The notes: a model not told the origin generated them from the letters alone. Shown: positions 42,643 through 52,800, counted from the first letter of the stretch. The stretch: 64,000 bases of DNA from Novosphingobium ovatum (GCF_009909235.1 NZ_JAAAPO010000004.1:310001-374000); one strand, 5' to 3'. Translations and numbers: made by a program.

Positions 42643-43875
42643 CTACCTTTCCGTCTTTCGAGCATTTTCAGCTCGTGCAAGCTCCTCATATCTGCATAGC
42701 GGGATCGAATTTTGGGTACTGCCCTGCAAGGCTTGCTCAAGGTCGGCCAGCAGGTCCTCACAATGCTCCAGTCCCACAGACATGCGCAGGAGATTGTTCC
42801 CTATCCCCGCTGCCTGACGTGCCTCCTCGCCCATGTCGGCATGGGTCATGGTCGCCGGATGGGCGATGAGACTTTCGACGCCCCCGAGCGATTCGGCCAA
42901 AGTCAGAACCGAAATATTGGAAACGAAGTGGCGAACCGCCTGCTCACCGCCGGACAGTTCAAAGCTCAGCATGGCCCCAAAGCCGGATTGCTGCAAATCG
43001 GCCAGGAGATGACCGCAATCTGTTGGCAGCCCCGGATAATGCACTTTGGCGACAGCAGGATGTTGCGCCAAAAAGGTGGCAAGTGTCATCGCGGTCGCTT
43101 GTTGCTGCGCCGTGCGGGCAAACAGGCTTCTGAGCCCGCGCAACGTGAGCCAGGCATCGAACGGCGATCCGGCAGTGCCAATGATATTGCACCACTGCTT
43201 CAAGGCGGTAACGTCAGCGCCATCTGCAGCAATGATCGCACCGCCGATGACATCGGAGTGGCCGTTCAAAAATTTTGTTGTCGAGTGGACGACGTAATCG
43301 GCACCCAGCGTGATCGGACGCTGACAAGCCGGCGATAGGAACGTGTTGTCGACAGCCACCTTCGCCCCCACGGCATGGGCCATCTGACACAGGGCCGTGA
43401 TATCAACAACACGCATCAGCGGATTGCTTGGCGTCTCGATAAACACAAGGGCAGGATGGCGTTTGCAGGCTTGTGCCACAGCATCTAGGTCAGTTTGATC
43501 GACAAAATCGAGCTGGAAATGTCGCCGCTGTGCACGGGCCTTCAACAGCCGCATTGTGCCGCCATAGCAATCATGAGGCGCCACGATCAGATCATCACCC
43601 GACAATTGCCCGAGTACGAGATCGATGGCGGCCATTCCGCTAGATGTGACGACCGCCCCGGCTCCGCCTTCCAGCTTGGCAAGGGCCTCGCTCAAAAGAT
43701 CCCGCGTGGGATTGCCCGCCCGGCCGTAATCATAGGGGCCAGCCTGGCCGAATCCTGAAAACGCATAGGTGGTTGAGAGGTATAACGGGGGTGCGATGGC
43801 GCCGAAGGTCGGGTCCGTGGCTACGCCATGGCTTGCGGCGATCGTTTCGCTGTGGAGACGGCGAGATTTGATCAT
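42643..43875 (-). CDS. metB: Cys/Met metabolism PLP enzyme (cystathionine gamma-synthase/lyase-like)
   Basis: 410 residues. The PLP-binding lysine is Lys201 in HSTTKFLNGHSDV. Other trans-sulfuration landmarks: YDYGRAGNPTRDLL, SSGMAAIDLVLGQL, FIETPSNPLMRVVDI, SLGGVESLIAHPATMTHA. The group includes cystathionine gamma-synthase, cystathionine gamma-lyase and O-acetylhomoserine sulfhydrylase; sequence alone does not separate them surely, so the symbol is provisional. It follows the NsrR-like gene with ATGA overlap, an unusual placement that ties thiol synthesis to NO stress (inference). Confidence 0.82.
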   Translation of the reverse strand: MIKSRRLHSETIAASHGVATDPTFGAIAPPLYLSTTYAFSGFGQAGPYDYGRAGNPTRDLLSEALAKLEGGAGAVVTSSGMAAIDLVLGQLSGDDLIVAPHDCYGGTMRLLKARAQRRHFQLDFVDQTDLDAVAQACKRHPALVFIETPSNPLMRVVDITALCQMAHAVGAKVAVDNTFLSPACQRPITLGADYVVHSTTKFLNGHSDVIGGAIIAADGADVTALKQWCNIIGTAGSPFDAWLTLRGLRSLFARTAQQQATAMTLATFLAQHPAVAKVHYPGLPTDCGHLLADLQQSGFGAMLSFELSGGEQAVRHFVSNISVLTLAESLGGVESLIAHPATMTHADMGEEARQAAGIGNNLLRMSVGLEHCEDLLADLEQALQGSTQNSIPLCRYEELARAENARKTER

Positions 43876-44336
43876 GGCCGTGCCTCCGCTTGTGTGCCCG
43901 TGGGCGGCATCAGGTGGTCGCGTGCACCAGAAAGGCGGCTCAAGGCGACGCTTGCTAGACTATGCTTGTCGAGTTCAGCAAGGAATGCGCGCTCGGCCGC
44001 TTGCAAGCGGAATTTGAGTCGGCATTGGCCGTCCAGTGAGCAATCGCGTGGTTCATGGGCCAGACAGTCCACGAGTGGGTGCCCTTCCTCCAGGTGGCGA
44101 ATAATCTCGCCCAGCGAGATGTGAGCTGGTTGCCGGGCCAGGACAGATCCGCCGCCGCCGCCACGGCGCGTTTCAACAATACCAACTTGCGCGAGCTTTT
44201 GGATGATCTTGGCGAGATGGTTGCGCGAAAGGCCCAACTCATCCGCCAATTCTGCGGTTGAGAACACACGTTCAGGCACGCTGGCCATGCGCATCAGCAT
44301 ACGAAGCCCGTAATCCGTGAAAGCGGTCAAACGCAT
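43872..44336 (-). CDS. nsrR: Rrf2-family NO-sensing repressor, NsrR-like
   Basis: 154 residues. Winged helix (MRLTAFTDYGLRMLMRMA; LSRNHLAKIIQKLAQVGIVETRRGGGGG) and the three-cysteine cluster CLAHEPRDCSLDGQC (about 91-105) that binds the [Fe-S] cluster in NsrR. NO breaks the cluster and releases DNA. The operator at 44361 lies just upstream. IscR would have a different cysteine spacing. First gene of an operon with the trans-sulfuration enzyme. Confidence 0.87.
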   Translation of the reverse strand: MRLTAFTDYGLRMLMRMASVPERVFSTAELADELGLSRNHLAKIIQKLAQVGIVETRRGGGGGSVLARQPAHISLGEIIRHLEEGHPLVDCLAHEPRDCSLDGQCRLKFRLQAAERAFLAELDKHSLASVALSRLSGARDHLMPPTGTQAEARP

Positions 44337-44360
44337 GGCCGTTACCTCTGTGTATGGATG

Positions 44361-44383
44361 AATGGGTATTTACAATACGCATT
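44361..44383. promoter_or_regulatory. NsrR-type operator between nsrR and the hemerythrin gene
   Basis: A palindrome with arms AATGGGTATT and AATACGCATT around TAC; arms match at 9 of 10 positions. It agrees at 15 of 23 positions with an E. coli NsrR consensus-type site (ATGCATTT-A-AAATACAT core). Lying between divergent nsrR and hemerythrin/nnrS, it would control both. Confidence 0.7.
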
Positions 44384-44448
44384 AACAGGCGTAGCCACGC
44401 CTTGCAAGTCAAGGCTGGCGCCATCCCGACCCGTTGCCTCCTTGAGAA

Positions 44449-44931
44449 ATGGAGCAGCCCATCGTGACAGACACCCTTATTCTCGACCCAGTGATCCTGA
44501 CCAATCACATCGAAAAGCACTTCCATGCGCGGCATCGTGAACAATTGCCCTTGCTCATCGAACTGGCGAATAAGGTGGAAGCCGTGCACGCCGCTCATAG
44601 CGATGCCCCGCACGGGCTGGCGGCAGCCCTGAGCCGTTTCCACGACGATTTGGTGGAGCATATGCACAAAGAGGAAGTCATCCTGTTTCCTGCCATGCGG
44701 CAGGGCGGGATGCCAGGCATTGAGCATCCGATCCACGTCATGCGCGCCGACCACGCGGACCACATCGAAACCGCCGAGGCTATCCGCAGGCTTGCGGGCA
44801 ATCTCGTGCTGCCTGAGGGGGCCTGTCGCACATGGGCCGCGCTCTATGAGGGCCTTGGCGAATTTCTGGCTGACTTTGCGGACCATGTAAGGACCGAAAA
44901 CGAGCAGCTTTTTCCGCTTTTCGAGCACTAA
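44449..44931 (+). CDS. Hemerythrin-like protein (RIC/YtfE C-domain type)
   Basis: 160 residues of a four-helix HHE domain. Di-iron ligands are spread as in hemerythrins: HIEKHFHARHREQL, FHDDLVEHMHKEEVILFP, HPIHVMRADHADHIE, DHVRTENEQLFPLFEH. The cysteine-bearing N-terminal ScdA domain of YtfE is missing. Such proteins repair NO-damaged iron-sulfur clusters or bind NO. It is followed by nnrS after 26 bases and lies behind the NsrR site. Confidence 0.87.
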   Translation: MEQPIVTDTLILDPVILTNHIEKHFHARHREQLPLLIELANKVEAVHAAHSDAPHGLAAALSRFHDDLVEHMHKEEVILFPAMRQGGMPGIEHPIHVMRADHADHIETAEAIRRLAGNLVLPEGACRTWAALYEGLGEFLADFADHVRTENEQLFPLFEH

Positions 44932-44957
44932 ACCCAATTCATCCTTGCGAGCCAGAA

Positions 44958-46166
44958 GTGAGCCGGAATGTGACCAGCACCGCAGAACAGAGCCGATCAT
45001 GGCAGGGGCCAGCGCTTTTCGCCTATGGCTTCAGGCCGTTCTTTCTGGCAGCAGGCCTGTGGGCCGGATTGGCCATGGCACTGTGGATCGGCATGTTGGC
45101 TGGCAGGTTTGCCCTGCCCACCGCCTTCGATCCGGTCAGCTGGCATGCCCATGAGTTCCTCTACGGCTATCTGGGCGCGGTGATGGCTGGCTTTCTGTTG
45201 ACTGCCGTACCCAATTGGACGGGGCGGCGAGCGTTGACCGGTTGGCCGCTGGTCGGGCTGTCTGGCTTGTGGGTGCTGGGGCGTTTGGCGGTTGCGCTGT
45301 CGCTGCGGCTTTCCCCCGTCTGGGTGGCGGTGGCCGATCTGGCCTTGCCGCTGGCCCTGTTCCTGGTGATCGGCTGGGAGATCATCTCCGGGCGCAATTG
45401 GCGCAACCTTGGTGTCCTGGCCTTGCTGGCCATTTTTGCGCTGGGCAATGCGATTTTCCATTGCGACGGGGCCCGCAATAATAGCCCCGCGCAAGGCATG
45501 GGGCTGCGGATCGGGGTGGCTGCGGCCATCCTGATGATTGCTGTGGTCGGGGGGAGGATTGTTCCAGCCTTCACGCGCAACTGGCTGACCAGGAACAATC
45601 CCGGCAGGCTGCCTTCACAGCCCGAGCAGGCCTTTGACAAGGTAGCGCTCGCCGGCCTGCTGCTGGCGGGTTTAGGCTGGATCTTCAGCCCGGCGGCGGG
45701 GCTCACCACCGCGCTGCTGGCTATTGCGGGCCTGCTCCATCTGTTCCGGCTCGCCCGCTGGGCCGGGGATCGCACGCGGGCAGAGCCCTTGGTGTGGGTG
45801 CTGCATCTGGCCTATGGCTTTGTGCCGGCAGGCGCGCTCGCGCTGGCCGTGGCCAATGTCGCGCCGGCCTGGGGCAATCGGGCTGCTGGCCAGCATCTGT
45901 GGATGGCCGGCGCCATCGGCATGATGACGCTGGCGGTGATGACCCGAGCGACGCGCGGGCACACCGGCCGCGCGCTGGCCGCCGATCGCACGACGGCATG
46001 GATCTACATCGCCCTGCTGGCCGCCGTGCTGCTGCGCGTCGCCGCCGGCTTCTGGCCCGAATTGAGCGGCACGTTCTATACGCTGGCGGGCACGGCATGG
46101 ATCGGCTGCTATGCCGGCTTTTGCTGGAGCTATGGCCCCATGCTGCTGCGCCCCAAGCAGGGCTGA
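44958..46166 (+). CDS. nnrS: NnrS-family heme/copper membrane protein
   Basis: 402 residues, about twelve helices. The signature FAYGFRPFFLAAGLWAG and SWHAHEFLYGYLGAVMAGFLLTAVPNW (metal-binding HAHE) identify NnrS; MTRATRGHTGRAL is also conserved. NnrS reduces NO stress in several Proteobacteria, though its chemistry is unclear. GTG 44958 is taken; GTG 44970 is also possible. It is co-transcribed with the hemerythrin gene and ends 15 bases from the convergent regulator. Confidence 0.9.
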   Translation: MSRNVTSTAEQSRSWQGPALFAYGFRPFFLAAGLWAGLAMALWIGMLAGRFALPTAFDPVSWHAHEFLYGYLGAVMAGFLLTAVPNWTGRRALTGWPLVGLSGLWVLGRLAVALSLRLSPVWVAVADLALPLALFLVIGWEIISGRNWRNLGVLALLAIFALGNAIFHCDGARNNSPAQGMGLRIGVAAAILMIAVVGGRIVPAFTRNWLTRNNPGRLPSQPEQAFDKVALAGLLLAGLGWIFSPAAGLTTALLAIAGLLHLFRLARWAGDRTRAEPLVWVLHLAYGFVPAGALALAVANVAPAWGNRAAGQHLWMAGAIGMMTLAVMTRATRGHTGRALAADRTTAWIYIALLAAVLLRVAAGFWPELSGTFYTLAGTAWIGCYAGFCWSYGPMLLRPKQG

Positions 46167-46181
46167 TGGCGCGCGCGGGGC

Positions 46182-46874
46182 CTATTCGAGAACCGGATCG
46201 GGCCGCACAAAGGCTTCAAGCGCGGCCCGGTCGCAGATCGTCACCTGTGCGCCATCGGTTACTACACCATGCTTGGCCAATACGCCGAAGGCTCTGGACA
46301 TGTTCTCGGGCGTCATGCCCAGCAGCGATGCCAAAACGCGCTTTTCGGCGCGCAGTATCACCCGACCATTGCCATTTTGCCGATGATCCTGCTGCAGAAC
46401 CAGATTGCCCAATCGCTCGGCCGACTGGCGCAACTTTATATCGGTCAGCGCCCGGGCCATATCGCGGTAGGCTAAGGCTAGCTCGTGCATGGTGGCCTCC
46501 ATCAAGGCCTGGTCCTTGCGCACGATTTCCCGAAGGAGGGCGGCTGGAACCAGCAGGATACGCGAGGACATCAAGGTTCTTGCTGACATCAGATAGGGCA
46601 TATCGGTGACGGCCGCCGCGAGGATGAAGCTCGACGCCGGCTCCACGATCCGCATGGTCGTGTCCCGCCCTGCGCCATGGCAGTATAACTCTGCCATGCC
46701 ATCCACGAGCACATACAGGAAATCAGCCCTTTGCCCGATCTCGAATAGAGTCAACTGAGGCGGGAATACTTGCAAAAACGATCCGGACAGGATACGCTCC
46801 TGCTCGGCAGGGGCCATTTGGCTGAACAACGGCAACTGGGCGATTTCGGGGCGTTCTCCGGGGCGCACTGTCAC
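46182..46874 (-). CDS. Crp/Fnr-family regulator, Dnr/NnrR-like (no Fe-S cluster cysteines)
   Basis: 230 residues. A cyclic-nucleotide-like sensor domain (about 15-135), a dimer helix, and an HTH ending in LASLLGMTPENMSRAFGVLAKHGVV. The recognition helix has E-x-x-S-R (ENMSR), the FNR-type residues that read TTGAT-N4-ATCAA. The N-terminal cysteines of FNR are missing; only two scattered cysteines remain, so it is not an oxygen-sensing 4Fe-4S protein. Dnr/NnrR regulators instead sense NO through heme. It faces narK across 212 bases that hold the FNR box. Confidence 0.88.
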   Translation of the reverse strand: MTVRPGERPEIAQLPLFSQMAPAEQERILSGSFLQVFPPQLTLFEIGQRADFLYVLVDGMAELYCHGAGRDTTMRIVEPASSFILAAAVTDMPYLMSARTLMSSRILLVPAALLREIVRKDQALMEATMHELALAYRDMARALTDIKLRQSAERLGNLVLQQDHRQNGNGRVILRAEKRVLASLLGMTPENMSRAFGVLAKHGVVTDGAQVTICDRAALEAFVRPDPVLE

Positions 46875-46914
46875 AAAACTCCATGCCGGGCGAGGCGCCT
46901 GCCTAGGGCCTTAA

Positions 46915-46928
46915 TTAACATATATCAA
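46915..46928. promoter_or_regulatory. Weak FNR-like half-palindrome upstream of the Crp/Fnr gene
   Basis: TTAACATATATCAA matches TTGAT-N4-ATCAA at eight of ten defined positions, with one perfect half. About 41 bases upstream of the regulator start codon. A possible autoregulatory site of low affinity. Confidence 0.4.
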
Positions 46929-46983
46929 GTCACCCATGGATCCATATTTGGCGTAAAGCCCCTTGAAATCAGGCCAAGTCGAT

Positions 46984-47007
46984 TTTGACCGTGCCGCCTT
47001 GGTCAAA
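46984..47007. promoter_or_regulatory. Perfect inverted repeat TTTGACC-N10-GGTCAAA upstream of the narK FNR box
   Basis: Two 7-bp perfect arms (46984-46990 and 47001-47007) end exactly where the FNR box begins. The centres of the two sites are 19 bases apart. A second regulator, for instance a nitrate-responsive one, could bind here. No candidate is known from the window. Confidence 0.5.
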
Positions 47008-47021
47008 TTGATGCGGATCAA
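47008..47021. promoter_or_regulatory. FNR/Dnr box TTGAT-GCGG-ATCAA of the nar operon
   Basis: A perfect consensus FNR-type site. If activating at -41.5, transcription starts near 47056, 31 bases before the chosen narK start (47087). It matches the recognition helix of the neighbouring regulator. Confidence 0.85.
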
Positions 47022-47086
47022 GCCCCGGCTTGCGCCATAAGGCAATGGGCTATCGCGAAACTTTCTGCGGGATGGAGCACGGCTAT

Positions 47087-49822
47087 ATGCAACCGCACCA
47101 TAGCATTGGCAAAACAGATCAGAACAGGGCGCTAGGCCTCAGCACCTTCGCCTTCACCATCTGCTTTGCCGTCTGGACGATCTTTGCCATCATCGGCATC
47201 CGTATCAAAGCCGAGTTGGGCCTCAACGATACGCAATTTGGCTTGCTGGTTGGCACGCCGATCCTGACCGGATCGCTGGTTCGCCTGATGCTGGGCGTAT
47301 GGGCAGACCAGTATGGCGGGCGCATTGTCTTCCCGCTCACCATGCTGGCCTCGGCTGGCTCTACCTCGCTGCTGGTTCATGCGGACAGCTACCCGCTGAT
47401 GCTGCTGGCGGCGCTGGGCATGGGGCTGGCAGGTGGCGGCTTTGCGGTTGGTGTTGCCTATGTTTCCAAATGGTATCCCCAATCGAGACAAGGCGCTGCC
47501 CTGGGCTTTTTCGGCATGGGCAATGTGGGGGCTGCGGTCACCAAATTTGCCGCGCCTTTTGTCATGGTCGCGCTGGGCTGGCACGCGGTGGCGCAGATCT
47601 GGGCGGCCGTGCTTGCCTTTACCGCCGTTTGCTTCTTCCTCTTCGCCAAAGACGACCCGGAACTGGCCGCCCGCCGGCTCAGCGGTGAACGCCCAATGGG
47701 CCTGGCTGAACAACTCGCCCCGCTGAAGAACGAGCAGGTCTGGCGTTTTTCGCTTTATTACTTTTTCGTGTTCGGCGCCTTTGTGGCTCTCGCCCTGTGG
47801 CTGCCGAAATATCTGATCGGCGTTTATAGCCTCGATGTGAAAGTGGCGGGCATGCTGGCGGCCACCTTCAGCCTGTCGGCCAGCCTGTTCCGCGCCTATG
47901 GCGGCATCCTGTCCGACCGCTATGGCGCGCGCCGCATCATGTACACCACCTTTGGCGTTTCGATGCTGCTGCTGTTCATGCTGTCCTATCCGGCCACCGA
48001 CTACACCGTTCACGGTGTGAAGGGGGCGATCCACTTTTCAACCTCGATAGGGCTGGTGCCCTTTGTGCTGACGATCTTTGTGCTCGGCTTCTTCATGTCG
48101 CTGGGCAAGGCGGCGGTCTACAAGCATATCCCAGTCTATTATCCCGATCATGTTGGCTCGGTTGGCGGGCTGGTTGGCATGGTGGGCGGCCTGGGCGGCT
48201 TTGTCCTGCCGATCATCTTTGGCGTGGTCAGCGACCTGACCGGCATCTGGACCAGTTGCTTTGCCGTGCTATTCGCGCTCGTCCTTGTGGCGCTGGTATG
48301 GATGCACATTGCCATCCGCCAGATGGAGCAAAAGGCCAGCGGGATCGACCGCCGCAGCCTGCCGCAATTCCCCGAGATGGCGGGCCTGCATGATCCGGCG
48401 CGTCATACACCCGCCCCCACTGGCAAGGTGCTGGCCGATTGGCGCCCAGAAGATGCCGATTTCTGGGGCCAGACCGGCGAGCGCATTGCCCGTCGCAACC
48501 TTTACATTTCCATCCCCGCCCTCCTTCTTGCTTTTGCGGTGTGGATGGTCTGGTCCGTGGTGGTGGCCAAACTCCCCCTCATCGGGTTTGACTATACCAC
48601 GGACCAGTTGTTCTGGCTGGCCGCATTGCCAGGCCTGTCCGGCGCTACGCTGAGAATTTTCTACAGCTTCATGGTGCCGGTTTTTGGCGGACGCTTGTGG
48701 ACGACGCTCAGCACCGCTTCGCTGCTGATCCCGGCCTTTGGCATCGGCTATGCCGTGCAAAACCCCGAGACGCCCTATTTCATCTTTCTGGTGCTGGCGC
48801 TGCTGTGCGGCTTTGGCGGCGGCAATTTCGCCTCTTCTATGGCTAATATCGGCTTTTTCTTCCCAAAAGCGAGCAAGGGCAATGCGCTGGCTCTCAACGG
48901 CGGTCTCGGCAATCTCGGCGTGTCCGCGATGCAGTTTCTGGTGCCTGTTGTCATCACCAGCGGGGTGTTTGGCGCGCTGGGCGGCACGCCGGAGGTCACC
49001 GTCAAGGGCGCTCATCTCTGGCTGCAAAACGCCGGGTTCATCTGGGTGCCCTTCATCATCGCCTCCAGCCTGCTGGCTTGGTTTGGCATGAACGACATTG
49101 CCGATGCCAAGGCCAGCTTTGCCGAACAGGCCATCATCTTCCAGCGCAAGCACAATTGGCTGATGTGCTGGCTCTACACCGGCACGTTTGGTTCGTTCAT
49201 CGGCTTTTCCGCCAGCCTGCCCCTGCTGGCCCGCAAGGAGTTTCCCGAGGTTGATGCGCTCAAATATGTCTGGATCGCCCCACTGGTAGGCGCGATCAGC
49301 CGCGCTGCCACAGGCTGGGTCGCCGATCGCTGGGGCGGCGCAAGGGTCACGCTTTGGGTGTTCATTGCCATGATCGCGGGCACTTTCGGGGTGATGCATT
49401 TCCTCCAGGCCAAGGACTTCAACGGCTTCCTCGCGATGTTCGTTTTCATGTTCTTCGTCACCGGGGTTGGCAATGCATCGACCTTCCAGATGATCCCCAA
49501 CATCATGCGCCTCGAAATTCCGCGCCTGATGCCTGCACTTTCGCGGCCCGACGCTGAAAAGCAGGCTGCCAAGGAATCGGCCGCGATTGTTGGCTTCACT
49601 TCAGCCATCGCCGCCTATGGCGCATTTTATATCCCCAAGGCCTTTGGCAGCGCGATCACGCTGACAGGCAGTCCGCTGCCCGCGCTTTGGGGTTTCCTCG
49701 CATTCTACGTCAGCTGCGCCGTGCTGACCTGGTGGGCCTATTCGCGTCGTGACGGCCTGCTTCACGCCACCGAACACGGACAGCCCGCCCGTCCTGCCCA
49801 AACCCAAGGAGCCTCCGCATGA
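47087..49822 (+). CDS. narK: Fused NarK1-NarK2 nitrate/nitrite transporter
   Basis: 911 residues from ATG 47087 (GGAG nine bases upstream; further ATGs at 47030 and 47072 lack a good ribosome site). Two MFS modules, each with about twelve helices, are joined by a linker near residue 430. The first has DTQFGLLVGTPILTGSLVRL and GMGNVGAAVTKFAAP; the second begins IARRNLYISIPALLLAFAVWMVWS and has GFGGGNFASSMANIGFFFP. This fused form is found in Paracoccus and relatives: NarK1 brings nitrate in by proton symport, NarK2 exchanges nitrate for nitrite. It heads the nar operon. Confidence 0.93.
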   Translation: MQPHHSIGKTDQNRALGLSTFAFTICFAVWTIFAIIGIRIKAELGLNDTQFGLLVGTPILTGSLVRLMLGVWADQYGGRIVFPLTMLASAGSTSLLVHADSYPLMLLAALGMGLAGGGFAVGVAYVSKWYPQSRQGAALGFFGMGNVGAAVTKFAAPFVMVALGWHAVAQIWAAVLAFTAVCFFLFAKDDPELAARRLSGERPMGLAEQLAPLKNEQVWRFSLYYFFVFGAFVALALWLPKYLIGVYSLDVKVAGMLAATFSLSASLFRAYGGILSDRYGARRIMYTTFGVSMLLLFMLSYPATDYTVHGVKGAIHFSTSIGLVPFVLTIFVLGFFMSLGKAAVYKHIPVYYPDHVGSVGGLVGMVGGLGGFVLPIIFGVVSDLTGIWTSCFAVLFALVLVALVWMHIAIRQMEQKASGIDRRSLPQFPEMAGLHDPARHTPAPTGKVLADWRPEDADFWGQTGERIARRNLYISIPALLLAFAVWMVWSVVVAKLPLIGFDYTTDQLFWLAALPGLSGATLRIFYSFMVPVFGGRLWTTLSTASLLIPAFGIGYAVQNPETPYFIFLVLALLCGFGGGNFASSMANIGFFFPKASKGNALALNGGLGNLGVSAMQFLVPVVITSGVFGALGGTPEVTVKGAHLWLQNAGFIWVPFIIASSLLAWFGMNDIADAKASFAEQAIIFQRKHNWLMCWLYTGTFGSFIGFSASLPLLARKEFPEVDALKYVWIAPLVGAISRAATGWVADRWGGARVTLWVFIAMIAGTFGVMHFLQAKDFNGFLAMFVFMFFVTGVGNASTFQMIPNIMRLEIPRLMPALSRPDAEKQAAKESAAIVGFTSAIAAYGAFYIPKAFGSAITLTGSPLPALWGFLAFYVSCAVLTWWAYSRRDGLLHATEHGQPARPAQTQGASA

Positions 49823-52800
49823 GCCATTTGCTCGATCGTCTTACCTTCTTTCGCCAGAAGAAGGAACCCTTCTCCGACGGCCATGGCGTGACCACCGGCG
49901 AGGCGCGAGACTGGGAAGACAGTTATCGCCAGCGCTGGCAGCACGACAAGATCGTGCGCAGCACCCATGGCGTGAACTGCACCGGCTCCTGCTCGTGGAA
50001 GATCTATGTCAAGGGCGGGATCATCACCTGGGAAACCCAGCAGACCGACTATCCCCGCACCCGCCCCGAACTGCCCAACCACGAACCGCGTGGCTGCCCG
50101 CGCGGGGCCAGCTACTCGTGGTACATCTATTCGGCCCAGCGGCTGAAATACCCCATGATCCGCAAGCGGCTGGTGCGTATGTGGCGCGAGGCGCGCCGCA
50201 ACCTGCCGCCCGTGGCCGCCTGGGCCTCGATCCAGAACGACCCCGCCAAGCGCAAAAGCTACACCGCCATTCGCGGCCACGGCGGCTTTGTTCGCTCGAC
50301 GTGGGACGAGGTCAACGAGATCATCGCGGCCGCCAATGCCTATACCGCCAAGATCTATGGCCCCGATCGCGTCATCGGCTTTTCGCCGATCCCGGCCATG
50401 TCGATGGTGTCCTATGCCGCTGGCGCGCGTTACCTCTCGCTGCTGGGGGGCACCTGCCTGTCGTTCTATGACTGGTATTGCGACCTGCCGCCCTCCAGTC
50501 CGATGACTTGGGGCGAGCAGACCGATGTTTGCGAAAGCGCCGACTGGTACAATGCCGGCTTTCTGATGCTGTGGGGCAGCAATGTGCCGCAGACCCGTAC
50601 CCCCGACGCCCATTTCATGACTGAGGCACGCTATCGCGGCGCGAAGGTGGCGGTGGTCAGCCCCGATTATGCCGAGGCCACCAAATTCGCCGACCTGTGG
50701 CTCAACCCCAAGCAAGGGACCGATGCCGCGCTCGCTCTGGCCATGGGCCATGTCATCCTGCGCGAATTCCATCTCGACCGGCAGGTGCCCTATTTCGAGG
50801 ATTATTGCCGCAAATATTCCGACATGCCGATGCTGGTCCGCCTGGTGGAGCAGGATGGCCGGCTGGTGCCCGAACGCCTGCTGCGCGCCAGCGATTTTGC
50901 CGGCAACCTAGGCGAGGGCAACAATCCCGATTGGAAATGCGTCGCCATTGATGAGGACAGCGACGAGGTGGTCACCCCTTCGGGCACCGCCGGCTTCCGC
51001 TGGGGCGAAAAGGGCAAATGGAACCTTGAGGAGAAGGACGGCAAGGGCAAGCCTGTCAAACTGCGCCTGACCGCCATACTGGACAAGGACCATGACGAGA
51101 TCGTCGAAGTGGCCTTCCCCTATTTCGGCAATCGGGAGCATGACCATTTCGCGGGCACCGACCATCCCGACGTGCTGAACCGGCGCGTTCCGGTGCGGGA
51201 AATGGAGCTGGCCGGAGGCCGCGCCTATGTCGCCACCGTGTTCGATCTGCTCTGCGCCAACTATGGCCTGGATCGGGGTCTTGGCGGTGATTTTGTAGCC
51301 CGCGACTATGCCGAAATGGCGCCCTATACGCCGGCGTGGGCCGAGAAGATCACCGGCATTCCCGCCGACCATATCATCACCACCGCCCGCGAATTTGCCG
51401 CCAATGCCGAGGCAACCAACGGCAAATCGATGGTGATTCTGGGGGCGGGTCTCAACCATTGGTATCACATGGACATGAATTACCGGGGGATCATCAATCT
51501 TCTGGTGATGTGCGGCTGTGTCGGCCAATCAGGCGGCGGCTGGGCGCATTATGTGGGGCAAGAAAAGTTGCGCCCGCAAACCGGCTGGGCGCCGCTGGCC
51601 TTTGGGCTCGATTGGGCACGCCCGCCGCGCCACATGAACGGCACCAGCTTCTTCTATGCCCACACCGACCAGTGGCGCTATGAAACGCTGGGCGTGGAGG
51701 AAATCCTCTCTCCCACCGCCCCCAAGGGCGATTGGGACAGCAGCCTGATCGATTACAACGTGAGGGCCGAACGCATGGGCTGGCTGCCCAGTGCGCCCCA
51801 ACTCAAGAACAATCCGCTTGATGTCGGCAAGGCGGCGGCAGCCAGCGGCAAGGATGCCAAGGACTATGTCGCCGATGCGCTCAAATCAGGCGAGCTTGAG
51901 CTGTCCTGCCTCGACCCCGACGATCCCGCCAACTGGCCGCGCAACATGTTCGTGTGGCGCTCCAACCTGCTCGGCTCCTCGGGCAAGGGGCACGAATATT
52001 TCCTCAAACACCTGCTGGGCACCGCGCATGGCGTGCAGGGTAAGGATTTGGGCGAGGCCGGGCGCCAGAAGCCCAAGGAGGTCAAGTGGCATGACGATGC
52101 GCCGAAGGGGAAGCTCGACCTGCTGGTCACGCTCGACTTCCGCATGTCCACCACCTGCGTCTATTCCGACATCGTGCTGCCAACGGCCAGTTGGTACGAG
52201 AAGGACGACCTCAACACCTCCGACATGCATCCCTTCATCCATCCGCTGTCGGCGGCGGTCGATCCGGTTTGGGAATCGCGCAGCGACTGGGACATTTACA
52301 AGGGCCTGGCCAAGACCTTCTCGCAAGTGGCGCCCGAAGTGCTGGGTGTCGAACAGGATGTGGTACTGACCCCGATCCAGCATGATAGCGCCAACGAGCT
52401 GGCCCAGCCCTTTGATGTGGCGGACTGGGGGCAAGGCCAATGCGAACCCATGCCCGGCAAGACCATGGCGACCGTGGCGGTGGTGGAGCGGGATTATCCC
52501 AATCTCTACAAGCGTTTCACCGCGCTGGGCCCGCTGATGGACAAGCTCGGCAATGGCGGCAAGGGCATCGCCTGGCCCACAGCGCATGAGGTGGAAAACC
52601 TGCGTCAGTTGAACGGCACTGTGCAAGAAGATGGCCCCAGCAAGGGCATGCCGCGCATCGACACCGCAATCGATGCGGCAGAAGTGCTGCTGATGCTAGC
52701 CCCGGAAACCAACGGCGAAGTGGCCGTCAAGGCATGGGCGGCGCTGTCCGAAAACACCGGGCGTGATCACACTCATCTGGCGCTGCCCAAGGAAGACGAG

